From: Escarpia spicata
Taxonomy: Eukaryota > Annelida > Polychaeta > Sabellida > Siboglinidae
Direction of reading: 5' to 3'
Assembly: GCA_963995525.1 (NCBI GenBank)
Contig: OZ023210.1
Coordinates: forward strand, 60,567,956 to 60,631,955
Length of the DNA: 64,000 bases
A program made the position numbers and the translations under genes. Shown one piece after another: positions 45,903-57,390 of this stretch. The notes beneath the pieces are model-generated. The model made no database searches, was not told the DNA's origin, and saw only the letters and a list, made by a program, of their open reading frames with translations. Numbering within the stretch: position 1 is the first letter of the stretch; each line of letters opens with the position of its first letter.

Positions 45903-47039
45903 TCTAAATGAGCTAACGTACACTTTCGCAGAACCTACTTCTCTCCCGACAGCGCGCCTTCGTCGCAGGTAGAAAGCAAAGCACGTGTCTTTTTCGGCGT
46001 GTCCCGAAATGTTCGTTGGTATAAAATACGCCTACACGTTAGGTGGCGCCACTACAAGATCAACAACAACATTTAAATAAGTATGTTTAGTTTATGTTTA
46101 GTTAAAACAATCTGGTAGTCTAGTGGCTCAACCAGAACACCTTGCAATATCCCCCTAAAATAATTGATTGGTATTTTTTATTAATCCATGTCATCTAATA
46201 CAAAATCCACTGTACTGGGTGAGAAATTCACACCCCCTTGCCTTTTAGCCTGGGTTTAATTTCGTGGTCAAGGTCTTTCAAGGATTCCGATTCTGGTGTG
46301 TTCATGACGATTTAAGGAATCCATATGCTGCCAAATGATTATATGTCCTCCAAATGGATACCTGAAGGCTAAATATCTGAAGCCAACAACTATTGTTGGT
46401 ATTTGTTGATAACAAATCAAATTGAAACTGTCATATGAAACGAACAGGCTATATATTTATTAATTACAATCCATTTACATGAACACCCCAACTTATTATC
46501 AGTAAACATTCAATGTCAGCGAAGCCACGCAACCAGGCGAGAGTCGGTTAAGCGAAACTAGCGACTAGCGTATATTTATTGCTATCTCGTGAAATATCTA
46601 ATATAGCAGTACATTCAGTATTCACTGGACTAACAATTGCCACGTCAAAGTGCTCGAAACAAACTCACACATCACACCAAAACGGTATTTTCAAAGGCAC
46701 TCTTTCGGTCGGTAATGGCGGACAAATCCTTAATGTGGTCTTACCCCAGTAATTGACTTCGCCAGTCGCGACTGCGTCACCCATGCATGAGAACAACGCA
46801 AATACCCGCTCCAATTTGAAGACGGATAAACGACTTCTGGGAATCCCAATAAATAATTACCCGTTCGCCCATTACCACGAGAAGCTGAGCGGTATTGTGT
46901 ATTCGAATAATTGCTTCTACTTTAAATAACACCCTCGCATCGATGTTTATGTAGTGTGACAACTTACACGCATATTCAGCAATGAATAAACGAGTCATAA
47001 AGCATAGTACTGTATAGGTAGATACAATAAACTATAGCG
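45903..47039. other. Non-coding; possibly promoter and part of a Gypsy LTR
   Basis: No gene recognised. The right part may belong to the 3' LTR of the Gypsy element that ends at about 47150, but the far LTR boundary could not be located. Confidence 0.3.
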
Positions 47040-48770
47040 TTGTCAAACGCTCGAGAAATGATGCAGGTTCAGTTCTCCTATAATCCGCTAGGGTTACACT
47101 CCACTATGCCCCCCCAAGTCCTCGAGCCAGAGGGCTGACAATGGAAGTGTGACCCTCTACATTTCCTCCACTAGTCTCCTTGGAGGTCGCCTGGTGCGAC
47201 CGCCAAGTCGCCGAACAGCGGGTGTCGGAGCAGGGGTCGATGGCGGAACCTCAGCAGCCGGTGTGGGTGGGGGCGCGGCCTGCTGGAGCATCTCACGACT
47301 AGCACGAGGAGGCTGCCCGGCGCCGGTCTCGGGCCTGGCCGGGGTCGCTGGCACGGGTGTAGTCGGCCTGGATAGAGGCGACACTGGGTCGGCTGGCTGG
47401 GTCGGTGTCTCGGGTAGCATGGGCGACGGTGGCGTGGTCGTAGCAGGGGGAATGACAGATGGCGAATTGATCGACGGGGCCCTGGCGATATGCGGCGTGT
47501 ACAGGCGTAGGTGTTTCCTGTTACGGAGTGTGACACGCCCCGACCCGTCCACTCGTACGACGTATTGGTCGTACTGTCGTACCTCAACTACGATTCCGGT
47601 GCGGTCCCACTTGGTTGGGTGCGGGCCAACCAAATTCTGCAGCCTTACGCAGTTGCCGATAGTGAGTGGAGGTAGGAAACGTGTATGCTCCGACAGTCGC
47701 TCATGTGCCCTCATGTGTCGGACACGTAGTGTGTCCTCTCTTGCTTGCGGTGTCTCGCGCCACGTCCAATGGGGTAGGTACTGTCCGAGCGGTACTGGGA
47801 TGAAGTCCCGGATGCGGCGTCCAAAGATTATCTCGGCAGGACTGACCTTCGACATCGGATCTGGCGTGTTTCTGTAGGCTAACATGGCCCGTTGGAATGC
47901 GTCGGTGTTCAGGGAACCACCTGGGCCCGTGCTGCCAACCAGCATCAGCTTGACCGTTTTCACCCCAACTTCCGCCCTGCAGTTGTTGTGTGGGTTTGCT
48001 ACACTGCTGATGCGGTGACGTATACCTCAGTTCTGGAGGAATGTCTTTGTAGCGCCTGCCTTGAACTCAGGTCCCCCGTCCGTGGCGACGAGGTAGTGAT
48101 GGCCGCCGTAGCTGAAGTAGTCAACACATATCGCCTGGAAGTGTTAGACTGGTCGTGTTGGTGGTGTAGGCGGCTAGTTTGGTTGTGACGGCGCCATGCG
48201 GTTGCACGCTGTACCAGTGTGCACGTGTCTCTTCAATTGCCGCGGCCACGTCATCGGGCAAGTCGGGAGTCTCGGCGTCGCCCACCGGGTGTCGGATAGG
48301 GCGTCGGCGACGGTGTTGCGGACGCCGTGTATGTGGAGCACGCGAAACCGGTATCGCAGCGACTTTTCCTTAATGTTCGTCAAGCGAGGGTTTGGGATGT
48401 CGTCGAGGGCGCGGTCACCCAGCACTTTGAGTAGTGGCTTGTGGTCTACTGCTACCATGAGGTCCGGACATCCCAGGGTGAAATGTCGAGCCTTGTCATG
48501 GGCGTCTACAACTGCCAGCGCCTCGCCCTCGATGGGGGCATAACGTGAATCAGCGCCATTTGTGAAACGGCTGCCCATCAGCACTACTTTCCAGCCCAAC
48601 TTGCAGCAGAATGGTCGGACACCAGCGCAGTCACAGTGTTTCTGGACTAGCCAGTACCCGATCCCTTCCTTGGACCAGTCTGTGGCGAGGCACGTCGGGC
48701 GTGACTGGTCGAAGATCTCGACTCCTATCTCTAGCGTGCTATTTGGGACTACAACATAGTCAAGCAACCA
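47040..48770 (-). mobile_element. Gypsy retrotransposon 3' half: RNase H, integrase and start of 3' LTR
   Basis: Read on the minus strand from 48767: a Ty3/Gypsy RNase H (CLATDWSKEGIGYWL, SRYAPIEGEALAVVDAHDKARHF, VAVDHKPLLKVLGDRALDD, HIHGVRNTVADAL). A shortened integrase core follows near 48150-47970 (DYFSYGGHHYLVA, TDGGPEFKAG, NPHNNCRAEVGVK). Then come an intact 268-codon ORF (47963-47157) with AFQRAMLAYRNTPDPMSKVSPAEIIFG and PTKWDRTGIVVEV, and a Pro-rich tail. A purine tract GGAGGAAA at about 47154-47161 precedes TGTAGAGGGTCACAC, the likely start of the 3' LTR. The reverse transcriptase and everything before it are missing. Confidence 0.85.
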
Positions 48771-50830
48771 ACGGCTACTTTACTAAGTTGCGTCGGCTGT
48801 TTTAATATTATACGTGTTAAACCGCATGTAATAACCAGTCATCCTATAGACACTTGTCTGAACGTGTACAGACAACGAATCGGAGAAACTTGTTTTAGTT
48901 AAGTACTTCTTTTAACTATAGTAACTATCACATTATCTAAAGTCAAAAGTATGCACACGACGTACCTATACATCACAATAATTAGTTAAAATGCATGCTA
49001 GATATGTAAATAGTCTTTAAACACAATTTAACATTGTACGACATAACACTCTTACACTCGTCATACTATAGCGGTCAGGCCCGAAGTGACGGGTAATGGG
49101 GCAACAAGAAACAATTTATGTTACGCATTATTCTAATGATGTCACTATTATATATAACATATAAACATGACAAAATAACTCACCAGGCCGTAAATATTGA
49201 TACGCGTAATACTGAGCCGTGAGAACTGTACGTATATCTTTGTGGATACGTCCATGATCCCTAGCAAACTGCGACTGGATGTGCTCCAACAACACTACTC
49301 GCGTCTGGCGCATGACATAACAATAGCCTATGCAACCGCTTGCACGAAACAGTTCCGCCAGGGTTACATAATATATTATACTTGTTGTGTTACAGATTCT
49401 GTGTGGGGTCGTACATGTCAACCGGCCCAAAACACGAACGGATTATATGCCCACGAACATATTATTATTTGTAAGTTAACAACTTCATATTTACTCCATT
49501 CCAAACATATCTTGTTCGTTTTATTATGCCATTACATTACACCTTCCCACAATTACCACCTTCGTGAATTGCACGAATGACCAGATTTTGACTAATGATT
49601 TGTTTTGATCTGTTTGCTCTATAATGTGTTTCAATCCACATGCAATAAATATTAAATGAAATTAGTGCCGAATATTACAAAAATCTCAGATTTCATCAGA
49701 CATTAGACAAAATTCCGGTAACTTGGGCATGCGTGTCGTCTACTTAACGAAAATCCTCTGATCGTACCTTTCGTACAAGCTTTTTGTGTATTAGAAGATT
49801 TGTTTTGTGAAGCGCAGTATCCCGTCCTAATAACTTCTGTATGCGCTTTACATTTTACCCCTGGCGCACCTATTTCTTCTTACACTTTTATGAGAATTAA
49901 TTATTACTTTGATGACACAAATATCAAATAAATTTGTGAGCGGGCGTACAAGAAAATGTTTTGCAATGAGGCCATAGAATATTGTGTTTCCTGTCAACTG
50001 TTAAGGATGAAAGCACATTTACGTCATTAAATTATGAAAGTGTCTATTGGTGATTTATGCATTATAACATCGCAATATTTTGTATATTCATAACATCGTA
50101 ACTGTTAACTCTAACCATTGCATACTGCCGGACATGACATCGGAAGACGGGGGAATGTTCACATTTTTCATCGCCTCAAGCGGACTCTTTTGTTTTAGCG
50201 GAGGGTGTCTAGTTACCTATGCACAGGTCTTGACATCAGCTCAACATTTTAAGAGGCCTGACTTCTCCAAACTGATACTGTAAGATACGAGCAGAGTACT
50301 TAGATATAACTCAGAATTCATAATCAATTCATTTGACCTATACATACGATATATATACAACGAATAACATAAGTAATATATAATGTCGGGAGACTCCCAT
50401 TAAGATATATAATATCGCTAGCACAGGAGCCACCCCATAGTTGATGTAGACCGTCACACTCTTGGGAAGTCTCGGGAGGATGGCGGCTTCCCGGAGCCAC
50501 CCGATAGTTGATGTAGACCGTCAGACTCTTAATTTAGATTACATGTCCGACGGCTGGGCGACTGCAAAATTATAACAACTTGATATTAATCGTGTATCCA
50601 AGTGGAAGGTACACTTATTAAGATATAGTTTAGAAAGAAGTTATTTTGTGAGAGGACGACCATGAAACGTGATTTTGTTTCAAGAACAAATTTGGCCCTG
50701 CCTGACAGATAATCTCAATCATACGCAATCACGCACGAACGCTATACATGTGACGTAACCTTTTCTTTAATTAGGTATAACGAATTCTATCTGGCGATGA
50801 ACCATTTCTGCTAAAAGGATTTGGTATTGA
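48771..50830. other. Non-coding AT-rich region
   Basis: No recognised coding sequence. A 127-codon plus-strand ORF (49197-49580) and a minus-strand ORF opposite it show no motifs. A 38-bp sequence (GGAGCCACCCCATAGTTGAT...GTCACACTCTT) at about 50426-50464 recurs with two or so differences at about 50494-50531. Confidence 0.35.
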
Positions 50831-50839
50831 TAATTAATG

Positions 50840-51440
50840 TTGTATGTTAACATGTTCAAAAGCCGCAGTCACTATGGTCAAGCTAACCAAAAAAGTATGT
50901 GAAAACAAGATGCTCACTGAGAACACCAAGATAACAGTCTACCAGGCCTGTGTGTTGAGCTCCCTCCTCTACTGCAGCGAATCGTGGACCACCTACATGT
51001 GCCAGCAATGCCGATTCAACACTTTAAGCCACCTGCGGTGCTTCAATCGAATCTTCAGTATCACCTGGCAGGACCGTGTCCCTTACAGCGACATACTGGA
51101 CCGTGCTAGGAACCCCAGCATTTCCTCGCTCCTGAGCCAGAAATGCATGTCTCCGCTCGCTGAGCCTGGCATGGAGGATGGCGGCTTCCCGAAGTAATCC
51201 TCTGTGGAAAACTCGCTACTGAGTGAAACGAGTGGGACGTCCTGCCCTCATAGTCAAGGACGTCTGTAAGTGCGACCTGGAGGCCTGCAACATCAGTTCC
51301 GACGACTAGAAGGCAGAAGCCGAAAATCACACTGCTTGGAGTCACACTGCTTGGCATCAGACTGTGTACAGAGGTACTGGATGTGCTGACGGAAAGATAC
51401 ACTAGCATGCGGCTGAGGAGAGATCTAGGATGCGGCACAA
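50840..51440 (+). mobile_element. LINE reverse transcriptase C-terminal fragment
   Basis: Plus-strand frame at 50844-51197 reads MVKLTKKVCENKMLTENTKI, VYQACVLSSLLYCSESWT, HLRCFNRIFSITWQDRVP and ISSLLSQKCMSPLA, ending MEDGGFPK. This is the conserved stretch after the catalytic palm in a LINE group common in molluscs and other invertebrates. Decayed continuation (VRPGGLQHQFRRLEGRS) follows to about 51440. There is no endonuclease or palm, so the copy is 5' truncated. Confidence 0.8.
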
Positions 51441-52298
51441 TTAAAAAAGGTATATGTAATATAAATTCTTAAATATTACAAATAAAAATTACGGCCCACA
51501 AATAAAAATGCAAAAAATAACATCATGTTGGATCCAAGCCTGCGACCAAAATGTTTGTTTTGGTGCATTGTCCAGTTGGTCACACAAGCAGCTGCATAAA
51601 AACCTTCATATTCAATCCAGAGGGGTCTCCAGAGAATCTCCTGTGTTACTCAGTAGTTTCATATATTATATTTCCCTAATTGTGTGAATACATACATCTG
51701 TACATACACAAAACGAAACGAATGCAGACAGTGCTAATTAAGATATATAAAATGTGAACTTGATTGTATTTTAAGTGTTGTGCTGTGTAAGTTGTGCCAA
51801 TAAAAAGGAAAGGTAAGTTCTTGTATAGCGTGGTATCGAGTCTTTATAACTGCTCAAAATGTTTTCATTTTACTCCCTTGTAGATCTGTTCAATGGAACA
51901 TCATATCGATTTTTGTGAGAAGCATTCAGCCCCGTTGCAATTACTGCACACAGACTATGTTCGTACACAAATATCTACCACTGTGTAGAACCAGGTACAC
52001 ATTCTCACAGCTGAATTAACTGAATATAAGCGAAGTTTTATCATTTCATAAGTTTTGCATCAGCTTATATGACAATTTACTCGTAACTGAATAGTTAGCT
52101 TGTCAAAGAGTATTTACCAAAATTCCAGGTAAACGATGGTACCAGCTTTTGGATTAATTATTAACTGTAGTACCACAACTATCCGATAGGCTGGCAGATT
52201 TTCAAGAAGAGGTTAGCACGGTACCCACCAGGTGGCGCCGTTTGTTGATTGCCATGTACAGCTAGCTGTCAACAACTGTAATATCTGTGTGCAAAATC
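51441..52298. other. Upstream region of the third SAP exon; no gene seen
   Basis: Roughly 850 bp without coding signal. It probably holds the promoter and 5' UTR for the SAP exon at 52299. Confidence 0.3.
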
Positions 52299-52402
52299 AT
52301 GGCAAACAAGGATTTTGGAGAGGTGACAACTCATGAACTGAAGGGGGAATTAAAAAGCAGAAATGTTAGACTGTTCGGAAGAAAAGCTGATCTTTTTGAA
52401 AG
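52299..52402 (+). CDS. SAP-domain first exon of a third family copy
   Basis: MANKDFGEVTTHELKGELKS continuing RNVRLFGRKADLFER is a full SAP motif (two helices around a Gly-Arg-Lys turn), which binds DNA. The exon ends at GAAAG/GTTTGTG in phase 2, the same position within the motif and the same phase as exon 1 of copy 1 (LLER versus LFER). Directly downstream, inside what should be intron 1, lies the intact CR1 LINE in the opposite direction. No SWIM or YqaJ block was found further right in this window, so the rest of the gene is either beyond the window or lost. Confidence 0.7.
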
Positions 52403-52528
52403 GTTTGTGTGGGCGATAATATGTGTTTGTGATAATCATGCAATTTTGTCTTTGACTACTTAAAATGTACTGTAGTTTTCCTGATATGGGTATGTTCTTA
52501 CAGGTTCTTACAGGTCCTCTTCTGGCTT

Positions 52529-55479
52529 TTAGGCTGTGATGCCTCTTACGCCAGCTCTGATGTTTGTCGTCAAACTATATGGTGCGCATGCGTCTGACGA
52601 GTTGTTCCATAATAGGGGTGGGGCTGTGTAATCGAGCTTAATTGGGTGGTTTTTCCATAATTTGTCTAATTTTCCCTCGAAGGACTGAACTGATGGAGCC
52701 TCTACCACAGACTGTGGGAGGCTGTTCCATACGTCCGTGCATCGGTGTATAAATGAATTTTTTTTAATGTTTAACCGACAACGTCCTTTGAATATTTTTA
52801 GGTGATGTCCTCGCGTACATGATTCAGTATCCCTCAAGGTTATAAAGTTCGATGTCACAGCTGTATCATATTTGTCTGTTAAAATCCTATACATTTCAAT
52901 CATGTCTCCTCTGAGGCGACGATATGACAGAGTTGGTAATTTTAGTCTTTGCAGACGTTCATTGTATTCAAGATCTTTAAAGCCTGGAATTAATTTGGTT
53001 GCTCTACGCTGAACATTTTCAAGAGCTGTAATGTGTTTCATTAAGAATGGAGCCCATATTTGATTTGCATATTCAATATGTGGGCGGACGAGAGATTTAA
53101 AAACAGTAGAAAAACATTGTTCATCCATGTAATCAAAAGTGCGACGAATTATCCCCATCATTGAATTGGCTTTATTAATTTTTTCCGACATATGTGCCTC
53201 AAAGTTTAGTGATGAGTCAAAAGTGACGCCAATATCCTTCACCTTATCCGTACTTGCCAGCGTTATATGATTAGGTCCCAGTGTGTAGCTGTTGTTTCTT
53301 ATTGTTGATGATCCTACTCTCATATGGCTGCATTTGTCTGGGTGGAACTTTAAAAGAGATTCGTATGTCCAATGTTCTGCATGGGTAAGATCTTGTTGAA
53401 GCTTTGTGCAATCTTCAGTGGTGTAAATTGGATGGAAGAGTTTCATATCATCCGCAAACAGGAATATTTCGGAGCTCTTTATAACATCCGGTAAATCATT
53501 AATAAATATAACAAAAAGTAAGGGACCAATCACCGATCCTTGTGGTATGCTGCTGATGACATCATGCCAATTTGAAAAAGAATTATTGACCCTTACACGT
53601 TGTGTTCTGTGGGCCAATAGAGCTGCAATCCAGCTTAGAATATTTCCTTGAATTCCATAGCTCTGGAGTTTCTCTATAAGTCGTAGATGTGGGACTTTGT
53701 CAAATGCTTTCATAAAATCACAATATACTACATCAATACATCCACCGTTATCTAGTGTCTCAGTCCATGAATCGAGTACTTTAAGTAATTGGAGAACTGT
53801 AGACCGCCCTTTGATGAAACCAAATTGTTTGTCGCTCAACAGGTCATTATCTTTCAAATGTTTAGTGATGGTATCTCTAACTATGCCTTCCATTATTTTC
53901 CCTACTATGCTCGTTAGGCTGACTGGCCGGTAGTTATGTGCTAGATTTTTGTTTCCTTTCTTGTGAATTGCAGATATGTTTGCTATTTTCCAGTCTTTGG
54001 GTAGTATGCCTGTTTTCAGCGACGTGTTAAAAATTTTGGATAGTGGAGTGCTAATACTCTCTGCCAATTCGTTTAATACACGAGGATGGAGGCCGTCAGG
54101 TCCTGGTGATTTGAATATTTTTAGTTTCTTTAGCTTTAAAGCCACTATCGATGGAGTGATAGTGCAAGATTCAACTTTGTTATGACATCTTATTGGCTCC
54201 TCCAGAATGTCTCCTTCTGGTTCTCTCGTAAATACGGAAGAGAAATGATTTGCCAATACCTGTGCTTTTTCCAAATCTGTCTTTGTCAGATCATCCTTGT
54301 CTTTGCTTTTTATTAAGTTCGGTATTCCCATTCTTGTGTTCATTTTTGCCTGCGCATATTGCCAGAACTTCTTGGGATTCTGTTTTATTTGATTTATGAT
54401 ATCTTTTTCATATAGTTTCTGTGCCTTTCTTGTCAGTCTCCTGACCTGATTTCGGAGTCGACAAAATTCCTGATAAGTTTGGGCATCTTTGGAGAGAAGA
54501 TATTTTTTCCACAACCTGTTTTTTCTTTTGATTTTGGTTCGGATTTTGAACTCCAGTGGAACTGGGTATTTTCTGGCTCTCTCAGTTATCACCTTCTTTG
54601 GTATGCATTTTCCTTCTGCATATCTAAGCTTAGAAGTAAGGATATCCCACTGAGTTTGCACATCCTCCTGGTGATTAGAAAATTCCTCCTCCCAATCAAT
54701 GTTTAGTATGTCTTTCATTTTGGTGTAATCCCCCTTGTCGTATTTATAGACAGTTTTGCTGATTGGTTCATAGACTGGCATGCAGTTAAGAACCACCTTA
54801 ATAATAGAATGGTCACTTCTTCCTAGTGCTGAGGCTGTTTCAATTGTTGAGATCTCTGTGTCTTCACTAGTGAGGACAAGATCAAGGAGTGATGGTTCAG
54901 TTGTACCTCTACCTCTAGTGGGCTCTGTTATATGTTGCACAAAGTAACAGTCTCGAAGTTTCTCAATGAATTTAAATTCTTTCTCCTCTGTACTTGCTGC
55001 TGTAGTTGACATTGTTTCCCAATCAATTTTAGGATAGTTAAAATCTCCAAGTAGTAGAACACGTGCACATTTTTTCTCACTTATTTTATCAAGTAGTTTG
55101 TTAAGGTTGTCATTGTTCTCGGTGGTACTGTTTGGACTCCTATAAAAGGAGCCTATGAGAAGAGTGTCTTTCCCTTTCAGTTTTAAAGTGCAAAATTGTG
55201 CTTCATTGATCTCAACATCAAACTGGTGCACTTCAAATGGCAACGAATTGTGAAGAAACAAGATCATCCCTCTGCCTGTGTCCTCACCAATATTTATAGT
55301 TTCCATAGAATATCCTTCCAGGTTATATTCTTGTGTGGTAAGTTGTCTTTTATAATTTTTAGGTTTAACTTCTGACACTGCTATAACCTGTGGTGGAGTT
55401 GAATGGTTTTTTATTCTACATTTTAGTTCTGTTAGTTTTTCTTTTGTTAGCACATCAGCATTTGTGTACCATACAGTTA
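52529..55479 (-). CDS. LINE ORF2: AP-type endonuclease and reverse transcriptase
   Basis: Open for 974 codons counted from GTG at 55453, and the frame stays open upstream through ITVWYTNAD into the end of ORF1. Numbering from that GTG, the endonuclease shows SEVK (Glu 28), LLGDFN (Asp 137) and SDH (Asp 214, His 215); the Asn of YTNAD lies just upstream. The reverse transcriptase shows SPGPDGLHP (449-457), NYRPVSL, YCDFMKAFDKVPH (catalytic Asp 579), SIPQGSVIGPLLF and FADD (666-669). The thumb contains VRPHIEYANQIWAP. It performs target-primed reverse transcription. No ATG precedes the catalytic Glu: the first in-frame Met is at 50, so expression probably depends on frameshifting or a non-AUG start. 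Confidence 0.93.
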
Positions 55480-56565
55480 TTTCTCTGGCACTGGCACTTG
55501 TGGTGCGAGAGTTTGGTTGGTATTTCCGCCCCTCTTTTTTACTTTGATGATCTGTCTTTCTCCTGGGCGCCCTCTTACCAGGTAGACAAAATTTGTTGTC
55601 TGCTCCTGCTGTGTTTTTTCCCTTGCCTCCTTCTGTAGTAGTCGCTCCTTCTCTCTGTCATCTTTGCTCATGTCATGCTTTATAACCATTCCACTGAATG
55701 GTTCCCCTTTGTTTTTCAGTTTGTATAGGTTTTTCATGACAAAAGCTTTTTTATCCTCTTCTGGGAATGTTACAAGTAACGGACGAGTTCTTGTTCCCTC
55801 TGTTTCCATTTCCTTTCTTTGTTTGCTCCCTAATCTCCTTACTTGTAGGTCTTCAGGTTGGTATTTACCATCTGTAGTGTATCCTGAAATTTCCCTCATT
55901 AGTTTCCTGTCATGAATAGTGTTGTCTTCTTTCAGAGTGCTGGTCCCCTCTGGCACATTGTATACCACAATTTTCTTCATTCTGGTCATTCGGTCATTTA
56001 TTTGGGTGCACACAGTGGCGACCATTTCATCTTTGTTTATGACTGGTTCTACGTATGTTACTCCTAGTGATTCATGTGGTGTCTGAGTTTGCAGATTGGA
56101 TACTTTTGAGACTGTCTCCTCAAGTTCATTGACTCTGGTTTGGAATGCTTTTTGTTTATTTTCCATTGCAGTCAATTTCTTTTCAAATTGGTCTTGACGC
56201 TCGTTCATGATAAGGATGTGTGACATGATTGCCTTTGCCCCTCTTTGGCATGATTTACAGTACCAACTGATTCGTTGGTTTTCATCGCTGGTTAATATGG
56301 CATACAAGGCATCAGACACACTTTGACAGACTTTGTGATACCATCCCTTACAGATGTCACACTCAATGGCGTCCTCGTTATCTTTAACTTCCAAGCTGCA
56401 GTCAGGGCAGACACATTTTTCTTGATCTCTGTCAGCCTCTAATTTCTTGTTTGTTTTATGACTTTTCTTTGAATTGTATCTTGATGATGTTGCCTTAGAG
56501 CTAGACGAGCTACCTCGTAGAGATCTTGATGTTTTAGATAACACTGGTGTACCACCAGTTGCCAT
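55477..56565 (-). CDS. LINE ORF1 protein with PHD finger and coiled coil
   Basis: An intact 362-residue ORF. A Ser- and Lys-rich N-terminus leads to a complete PHD finger (Cys 53, 56, 69, 72, His 77, Cys 80, 103, 106). A coiled coil follows at about 125-160 (DQFEKKLTAMENKQKAFQTR), then an RNA-recognition-like part (IVVYNVPEG, near 200) with LQVRRLGSKQRK. The tail is basic. In CR1-type LINEs such ORF1 proteins package the RNA, and the PHD finger may bind histone tails. An A AAA AAG heptamer lies 21 codons before the stop, in the frame that would shift into ORF2. Confidence 0.9.
   Translation of the reverse strand: MATGGTPVLSKTSRSLRGSSSSSKATSSRYNSKKSHKTNKKLEADRDQEKCVCPDCSLEVKDNEDAIECDICKGWYHKVCQSVSDALYAILTSDENQRISWYCKSCQRGAKAIMSHILIMNERQDQFEKKLTAMENKQKAFQTRVNELEETVSKVSNLQTQTPHESLGVTYVEPVINKDEMVATVCTQINDRMTRMKKIVVYNVPEGTSTLKEDNTIHDRKLMREISGYTTDGKYQPEDLQVRRLGSKQRKEMETEGTRTRPLLVTFPEEDKKAFVMKNLYKLKNKGEPFSGMVIKHDMSKDDREKERLLQKEAREKTQQEQTTNFVYLVRGRPGERQIIKVKKRGGNTNQTLAPQVPVPEK
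55534..55540 (-). promoter_or_regulatory. Candidate -1 ribosomal frameshift heptamer A AAA AAG
   Basis: Read on the minus strand, the ORF1 codons GTA AAA AAG contain A AAA AAG in the register required for -1 slippage. After slippage, translation continues with GAG at 55534, which is in frame with ORF2 (81 bases, 27 codons, before its GTG at 55453), with no stop between. A G-rich stretch (GAGGGGCGG) follows at once. Confidence 0.6.
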
Positions 56566-56570
56566 ATTTA

Positions 56571-57390
56571 TTAGATATTTAATACATACAATTTTTCATT
56601 AACCTACTATTAAAAAATGTTTAATTCATTAATTTAAATATATATATATATCTATATAAAAAAATATATATAAATAATATTTTATTAACTTTTATACTAA
56701 ATTGAATAGTTGCAAGTGCAGGGTTTGGGACTAGTGCAAACACCAACAGATAGAAGCAATGATAGGGTAAATGTTAGGTTTTTTTTTCTAGCCCTGGGCC
56801 GACTCAGGGCTTGAAATATGTTGAAGACACAAGGGTGATGATGATACACCCGAAGAAAGGCCTGTTAGTTCAGGAAGTGGCAAGACAGAGGAGAAGGATT
56901 TAAGAATATATAATCTACGTGTCTTATATACGTGTCTTATATAGCTAATGTATATTTAATTACTGTGATGTTTAGTGTTTAGAACACCCTGATTTATGCG
57001 AGTTGCATTGGGGGTGATTTGTGTTTCGCGCTCTTAGCTTATTGTTTACTTTTCCGCCATTTTGTTTTAAATTCTACAGGTGGTTGCTAAGCAAATATTT
57101 TGGCGAAATAAGACTTTGGAATGATTGATTGCAAATATATTAATACGTACGTATAGTAATGATGATATTACTGCACCTTTGTAAGATTTAAACAATAACA
57201 GTCTTTAGAACTTATGATATTAACTATAAATGTACGAGCAGGAAATAAGAAGAGATATAACCTGACGCATGCGCACTGCCAACAATTCTATGTGTTTTCG
57301 TAATATTACCAATTCCAAGAGAATCGCCTGGATTTCTTCGAAACAACCCAGTGGCCTTTGTCTTCGAATTCGTCTTGGATGGCTGGAGGT
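56571..57390. other. Non-coding sequence beyond the LINE 5' end
   Basis: AT-rich, with a TA-rich microsatellite at about 56635-56660. It may include the LINE 5' UTR. No gene seen. Confidence 0.3.

Larger units (their letters stand above)
52520..56570 (-). mobile_element. Near-intact CR1-type LINE with PHD-finger ORF1 and EN-RT ORF2
   Basis: About 4.05 kb containing both ORFs without internal stops. Its 3' end (low coordinate) finishes GAAGAGGACCTGTAAGAAC with the last motif repeated as a tail. Both ORFs being open suggests recent insertion. A truncated copy of the same 3' end stands at 42362 and a decayed relative at 29370-29830. The 5' UTR beyond 56570 could not be delimited; target-site duplications were not resolved. 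Confidence 0.9.
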
